From assembly GCA_947488345.1 (NCBI GenBank), contig CANKZQ010000001.1, positions 486,501 through 550,500 of the forward strand: a stretch of DNA of 64,000 bases, written 5' to 3'. Below the pieces are notes generated by a model. It saw nothing but the letters and a program-made list of their open reading frames with translations. It was not told the origin of the DNA and did no database searches. Position numbers and translations under genes: made by a program. Shown piece by piece: positions 61,141 through 64,000 of the stretch. This DNA is from an uncultured Flavobacteriaceae bacterium (lineage in GTDB: Bacteria; Bacteroidota; Bacteroidia; Flavobacteriales; Flavobacteriaceae). Each line of letters begins with the position of its first letter. Position 1 is the first letter of the stretch.

Positions 61141-62394
61141 TTATTGTACCATCGCGGCAGCAATACGCTTATAAACGCCACCTTCCAGTTTACTACGTAT
61201 ACCAGAAAATGCTTCTATAGTTTCTTCTACATCTTGTAGCGTATGAGTCGCCGTAGGAATCAGTCTTAAAATAATCAAACCTTTAGGAATTACTGGATAG
61301 ACTACAATTGAGCAGAAAACACCATAATTCTCTCTTAAATCATTGACCATTGCCATCGCTTCTGGTATATCTCCTTTTAAAAATACTGGTGTAATACAGG
61401 TTTGGGTTGTTCCTAAATCAAAACCAGCTTCACGCAAACCACTTTGTAATGCATTCACATTCTCCCATAATTTATCTTTTAACTCCGGCATTGTACGTAT
61501 CATATCTAGACGCTTTAACGCTCCTTTCACCATTGCCATGGGAAGCGACTTAGCGAACATTTGTGAACGCATATTATATTGTAAGTATTGAATAATATCT
61601 TTATCAGCAGCAAAGAAAGCCCCAATACCAGCCATAGATTTGGCAAAGGTTGCAAAATACACATCAATATCATCTTGTACGCCTTGTTCAAAACCAGTAC
61701 CTCTACCACCTTCTCCTAGCGTACCAAACCCATGTGCGTCATCTACTAACAATCTAAAATTATACTTTTCCTTTAGTGCAGCAATTTCTTTTAAACGACC
61801 TTGCTCTCCTCGCATTCCGAAAACACCTTCAGAAATCACTAGAATTCCTCCGTTATTCTCAGTAGCCATTTTAGTTGCTCTTTGTAGGTTCTTTTCTAAA
61901 CTTTCTACGTCATTATGCTTATATACAAAGCGTTTCCCAGCATGCAAACGCACTCCATCAATGATACAGGCATGTGTATCCATATCATAGACAATAACGT
62001 CATTCTTAGACACTAAAGCATCCACAGCAGAAACGATCCCTTGGTATCCGAAGTTCACCAAATAAGCAGCTTCTTTATCAACAAACTCAGCACATTCTCG
62101 CTCTAATTGCTCGTGGTACTTGGTATGACCAGACATCATTCTAGCCCCCATTGGGTAGGCCATTCCGTGTTCAGCTGCAGCTTCACCATCAACTTTCAAT
62201 ACTTCTGGATGATTTGCCAACCCTAGATAATCGTTAATGCTCCAAGTAATGACTTTTTTGCCATTAAAATGCATTCTATTAGATATTGGTCCTTCCAATT
62301 TTGGAAAAACATAATATCCTTCAGCTTGTTTCGCCCATTTACCTAAAGGTCCTTTATCTTTTATTATTCTTTCAAATAAATCTTTCATCTCCAT
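61141..62394 (-). CDS. Alpha-oxoamine synthase, probably cysteate fatty acyltransferase of sulfonolipid synthesis
   Basis: 417 residues, PLP fold type I. Visible: SINDYLGLANHP (about 52-63), H141 in DTHACIIDG that stacks on PLP, VDDAHGFG (D218), and the PLP lysine K252 in FATFAKSMAG. The F-A-K-S lysine loop differs from BioF (GKALG) and the Bacteroides sphingolipid enzyme (SKSLA). From memory of the flavobacterial literature, this AOS type condenses acyl groups with cysteate to 3-ketocapnine. The neighbouring cysteate/cysteine-synthase-like gene supports this. Glycine C-acetyltransferase or serine palmitoyltransferase remain alternatives. Confidence 0.8.
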   Translation of the reverse strand: MEMKDLFERIIKDKGPLGKWAKQAEGYYVFPKLEGPISNRMHFNGKKVITWSINDYLGLANHPEVLKVDGEAAAEHGMAYPMGARMMSGHTKYHEQLERECAEFVDKEAAYLVNFGYQGIVSAVDALVSKNDVIVYDMDTHACIIDGVRLHAGKRFVYKHNDVESLEKNLQRATKMATENNGGILVISEGVFGMRGEQGRLKEIAALKEKYNFRLLVDDAHGFGTLGEGGRGTGFEQGVQDDIDVYFATFAKSMAGIGAFFAADKDIIQYLQYNMRSQMFAKSLPMAMVKGALKRLDMIRTMPELKDKLWENVNALQSGLREAGFDLGTTQTCITPVFLKGDIPEAMAMVNDLRENYGVFCSIVVYPVIPKGLIILRLIPTATHTLQDVEETIEAFSGIRSKLEGGVYKRIAAAMVQ

Positions 62395-62466
62395 TGATTT
62401 TTAGACAATTGCAAAGTAACCACTTTTTTAGGGCTACGCAAAAAGTATTATTCAATTTTTTTTAAC

Positions 62467-62502
62467 AAAAAAAGAGGCTCTTTTCAGCAAAGAACCTCTT
62501 TT
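62467..62502 (-). terminator. Terminator of the cysteate/cysteine-synthase-like gene
   Basis: On the minus strand AAAAGAGG (62502-62495) pairs with CCTCTTTT (62477-62470), with more stem inside (TCTTT/AAAGA), followed by TTT. It separates this gene from the AOS gene, so the two probably have separate transcripts. Confidence 0.85.
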
Positions 62503-62522
62503 AACACTGTATAAAATTGAGT

Positions 62523-63560
62523 TTATTTTATATATTCAATAACTTGTTGTGCTTCCTTTTGTGAATCGAAAAACCCTTGTTCTCTCATCCAATCATCACT
62601 ATAAATTTTCGACATATATCGCGACCCATGATCTGGAAAAATAACCACCACTTTACTATTGGCATCGAATTCACCTTTTTCTGCTAATTGTATCACGGCT
62701 TGCATCACGGCTCCACTGGTATATCCAGCAAATAGACCTTCAGTTAATGCAATTTCACGTGCTCTATGTGCACTATCTTCGTCATTTACCTTTTCAAACT
62801 TATCAATTACATCAAAATCTGTGGCCGTAGGAATTAAATTTTTCCCCAATCCTTCAATCCTGTATGGATAGCTCTCTGCTGGGTCTAATTCACCTGTTTC
62901 ATGAAATTTCTGTAATACCGATCCAAATGCGTCAACTCCAATAATCTTAATCGCAGGATTCTGTTCTTTTAAGAATCGTGCTGCACCAGAAATTGTACCT
63001 CCTGTACCACTCGCCGCCACTAAATGGGTCAATGTACCCTCACTTTGCTTCCATATCTCTGGACCTGTAGTATTGTAATGTGCTTCTAAATTTAATTCAT
63101 TAAAATATTGATTGATATATACTGAATCAGCAATCTCTGAATGCAACTTTTTAGCAACATTGTAATAAGAACGAGGATCATCAGCACTTACATGTCCAGG
63201 ACATACATATACTTTTGCTCCCATAGCCTTCAACATGTCAATCTTATCATTTGAAGATTTAGAACTTACTGCAAGAATACATTCATATCCTTTGATAATA
63301 CTTACCATAGCAATACTAAAACCAGTATTACCTGATGTAGTTTCTATAATAGTATCTCCTTTTTTAAGGATTCCTTTCTTTTCAGCTTGCTCTATAATAT
63401 GTAGTGCAATTCTGTCTTTGGTTGAATGGCCTGGGTTAAAACCTTCAAACTTTGTGTAGAATTCTCCTTCTAATCCCTCTATAATTTTATTAAGACGAAT
63501 CATTGGGGTATTACCAACGAGTTCTAACACATTTTGGTTTACACCTAAATTTTGTTTCAT
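62523..63560 (-). CDS. PLP-dependent cysteine/cysteate synthase-like enzyme (CBS family)
   Basis: 345 residues from the ATG at 63560; a TTG at 63569 extends the frame by three codons. Fold type II PLP enzyme: [10 protein letters not shown] (about 15-24), PLP lysine K48 in [22 protein letters not shown] (phosphate and substrate loop, about 74) and [14 protein letters not shown]. No heme or CBS regulatory domains. In several Bacteroidota a homologue makes L-cysteate from a serine derivative and sulfite for sulfonolipids; the adjacent AOS gene points this way. Ordinary cysteine or cystathionine synthesis cannot be excluded. Confidence 0.8.
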   Translation of the reverse strand: MKQNLGVNQNVLELVGNTPMIRLNKIIEGLEGEFYTKFEGFNPGHSTKDRIALHIIEQAEKKGILKKGDTIIETTSGNTGFSIAMVSIIKGYECILAVSSKSSNDKIDMLKAMGAKVYVCPGHVSADDPRSYYNVAKKLHSEIADSVYINQYFNELNLEAHYNTTGPEIWKQSEGTLTHLVAASGTGGTISGAARFLKEQNPAIKIIGVDAFGSVLQKFHETGELDPAESYPYRIEGLGKNLIPTATDFDVIDKFEKVNDEDSAHRAREIALTEGLFAGYTSGAVMQAVIQLAEKGEFDANSKVVVIFPDHGSRYMSKIYSDDWMREQGFFDSQKEAQQVIEYIK

Positions 63561-63591
63561 AGTAATCAAATATGATTATTATTTAATCGGG

Positions 63592-63599
63592 CAAATTTA
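63592..63599 (-). promoter_or_regulatory. -7 box of the cysteine/cysteate synthase-like gene
   Basis: TAAATTTG on the minus strand, exact TAnnTTTG, 31 bases before the ATG at 63560. Confidence 0.5.
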
Positions 63600-63614
63600 C
63601 TATTTTTTTTTTAA

Positions 63615-64000
63615 TTACTTTTTTATCCCTTCTAAATCTAAAAAGAACGCATAATCTCTCGCAGTTTCCTTCAAGGCATTAAATCTACCCGAAGCTCCAC
63701 CGTGACCAGCTTCCATGTTTGTATGCATGAGAAGAACGTTCGAATCTGTTTTATATTCTCTCAGTTTAGCCACCCATTTTGCTGGTTCGTAATACTGCAC
63801 TTGAGAATCATGTAAACCTGTCGTCACCAGCATATTAGGATATTCTTGAGCCGCCACTTGATCATAAGGTGAATATGACAACATATAATCATAGTATTCT
63901 TTCTCATTTGGATTTCCCCATTCGTCATATTCTGAAGTTGTTAAAGGAATCGATGTATCTAACATCGTTGTCATCACATCTACAAAAGGAACTGCTGCGA
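63615..64000 (-). CDS. Oligopeptidase B-like S9 peptidase, C-terminal part (5' end outside window)
   Basis: The frame is open from the window edge to the stop at 63615. The last about 128 residues of a prolyl-oligopeptidase-family serine protease are visible: [44 protein letters not shown] with the catalytic Asp, and [12 protein letters not shown] with the catalytic His. The Ser nucleophile lies upstream, outside the window. The sequence class is oligopeptidase B (PtrB), which cuts peptides after basic residues. Any signal peptide cannot be seen. Confidence 0.9.
   Translation of the reverse strand, partial: AAVPFVDVMTTMLDTSIPLTTSEYDEWGNPNEKEYYDYMLSYSPYDQVAAQEYPNMLVTTGLHDSQVQYYEPAKWVAKLREYKTDSNVLLMHTNMEAGHGGASGRFNALKETARDYAFFLDLEGIKK

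Overview
The window is an AT-rich chromosomal segment from a member of the Bacteroidota, almost certainly Flavobacteriaceae. The evidence is the gene content (DUF6090, DUF5606 and DUF3052 proteins, a TPR sensor kinase with a LuxR-type regulator, LysM/PBP1-like protein next to guaA, DUF490/TamB, a sulfonolipid-type enzyme pair), many SC/NC-type lipoprotein signals, weak Shine-Dalgarno sequences and repeated promoter boxes of the Bacteroidota form TAnnTTTG. No rRNA, tRNA, CRISPR array, insertion sequence, integrase or phage gene was seen. Both end genes are cut by the window edge.

Layout. 1-2.4 kb: two sugar-transfer membrane proteins. 2.5-3.8 kb: an orphan LuxR-type response regulator and a CoA-binding protein. 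4-8.9 kb: AGCS amino-acid/cation symporter with a structured leader, HhH protein, acyl-CoA dehydrogenase and two small membrane proteins. 9-12.7 kb: FtsX-type ABC permease and ATPase, a DCC thiol protein and a DUF3179 protein. 12.7-16.3 kb (minus): a MacA-like adaptor and two MacB-type permeases without an ATPase. 16.5-20.1 kb: TetR, SDR, flavin amine oxidase and MFS transporter, with two matching TetR-type palindromes. 20.7-23.2 kb (minus): tsaC, a CCA-adding enzyme and an NTF2-like protein. 23.2-26.8 kb: Stealth phosphotransferase, TupA-type ATP-grasp, WaaE-like GT2 and Kdo-kinase-like protein, all cell-surface glycan genes. 26.8-33.5 kb: dapD, the operon ruvX-def-DUF5606-mazG, a five-unit 38-bp tandem repeat built from the mazG 3' end, then nif3 and a cysteine-free zinc-ribbon homologue. 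33.5-41.9 kb: cytochrome/FG-GAP lipoprotein, UbiA-like protein, gcvP, pdhA and pdhC. 41.9-48.2 kb (minus): three transcripts, lipoprotein-HK-RR, outer-membrane barrel-LRR lipoprotein, and small membrane protein-alpha/beta hydrolase. 48.2-64 kb: LysM/PBP1, guaA, HMG-CoA lyase, LysE, gapA, pfkA, tamB, tsaD, a cysteate-acyltransferase-like AOS enzyme, a cysteate/cysteine-synthase-like enzyme and the end of oligopeptidase B.

Most of the window is housekeeping metabolism. The strongest candidate for an undescribed system is 41.9-48.2 kb. Each of its three minus-strand transcripts starts behind the same element: a 42-bp palindrome, then exactly 22 bp, then TAGCTTGC, with the start codon 24-39 bp further on. 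One of the three transcripts encodes a histidine kinase and response regulator, so an autoregulated envelope-signalling regulon is the natural reading. The second notable structure is the 38-bp tandem array after mazG. One of its units is strongly diverged in DNA but still spells a similar C-terminal peptide.
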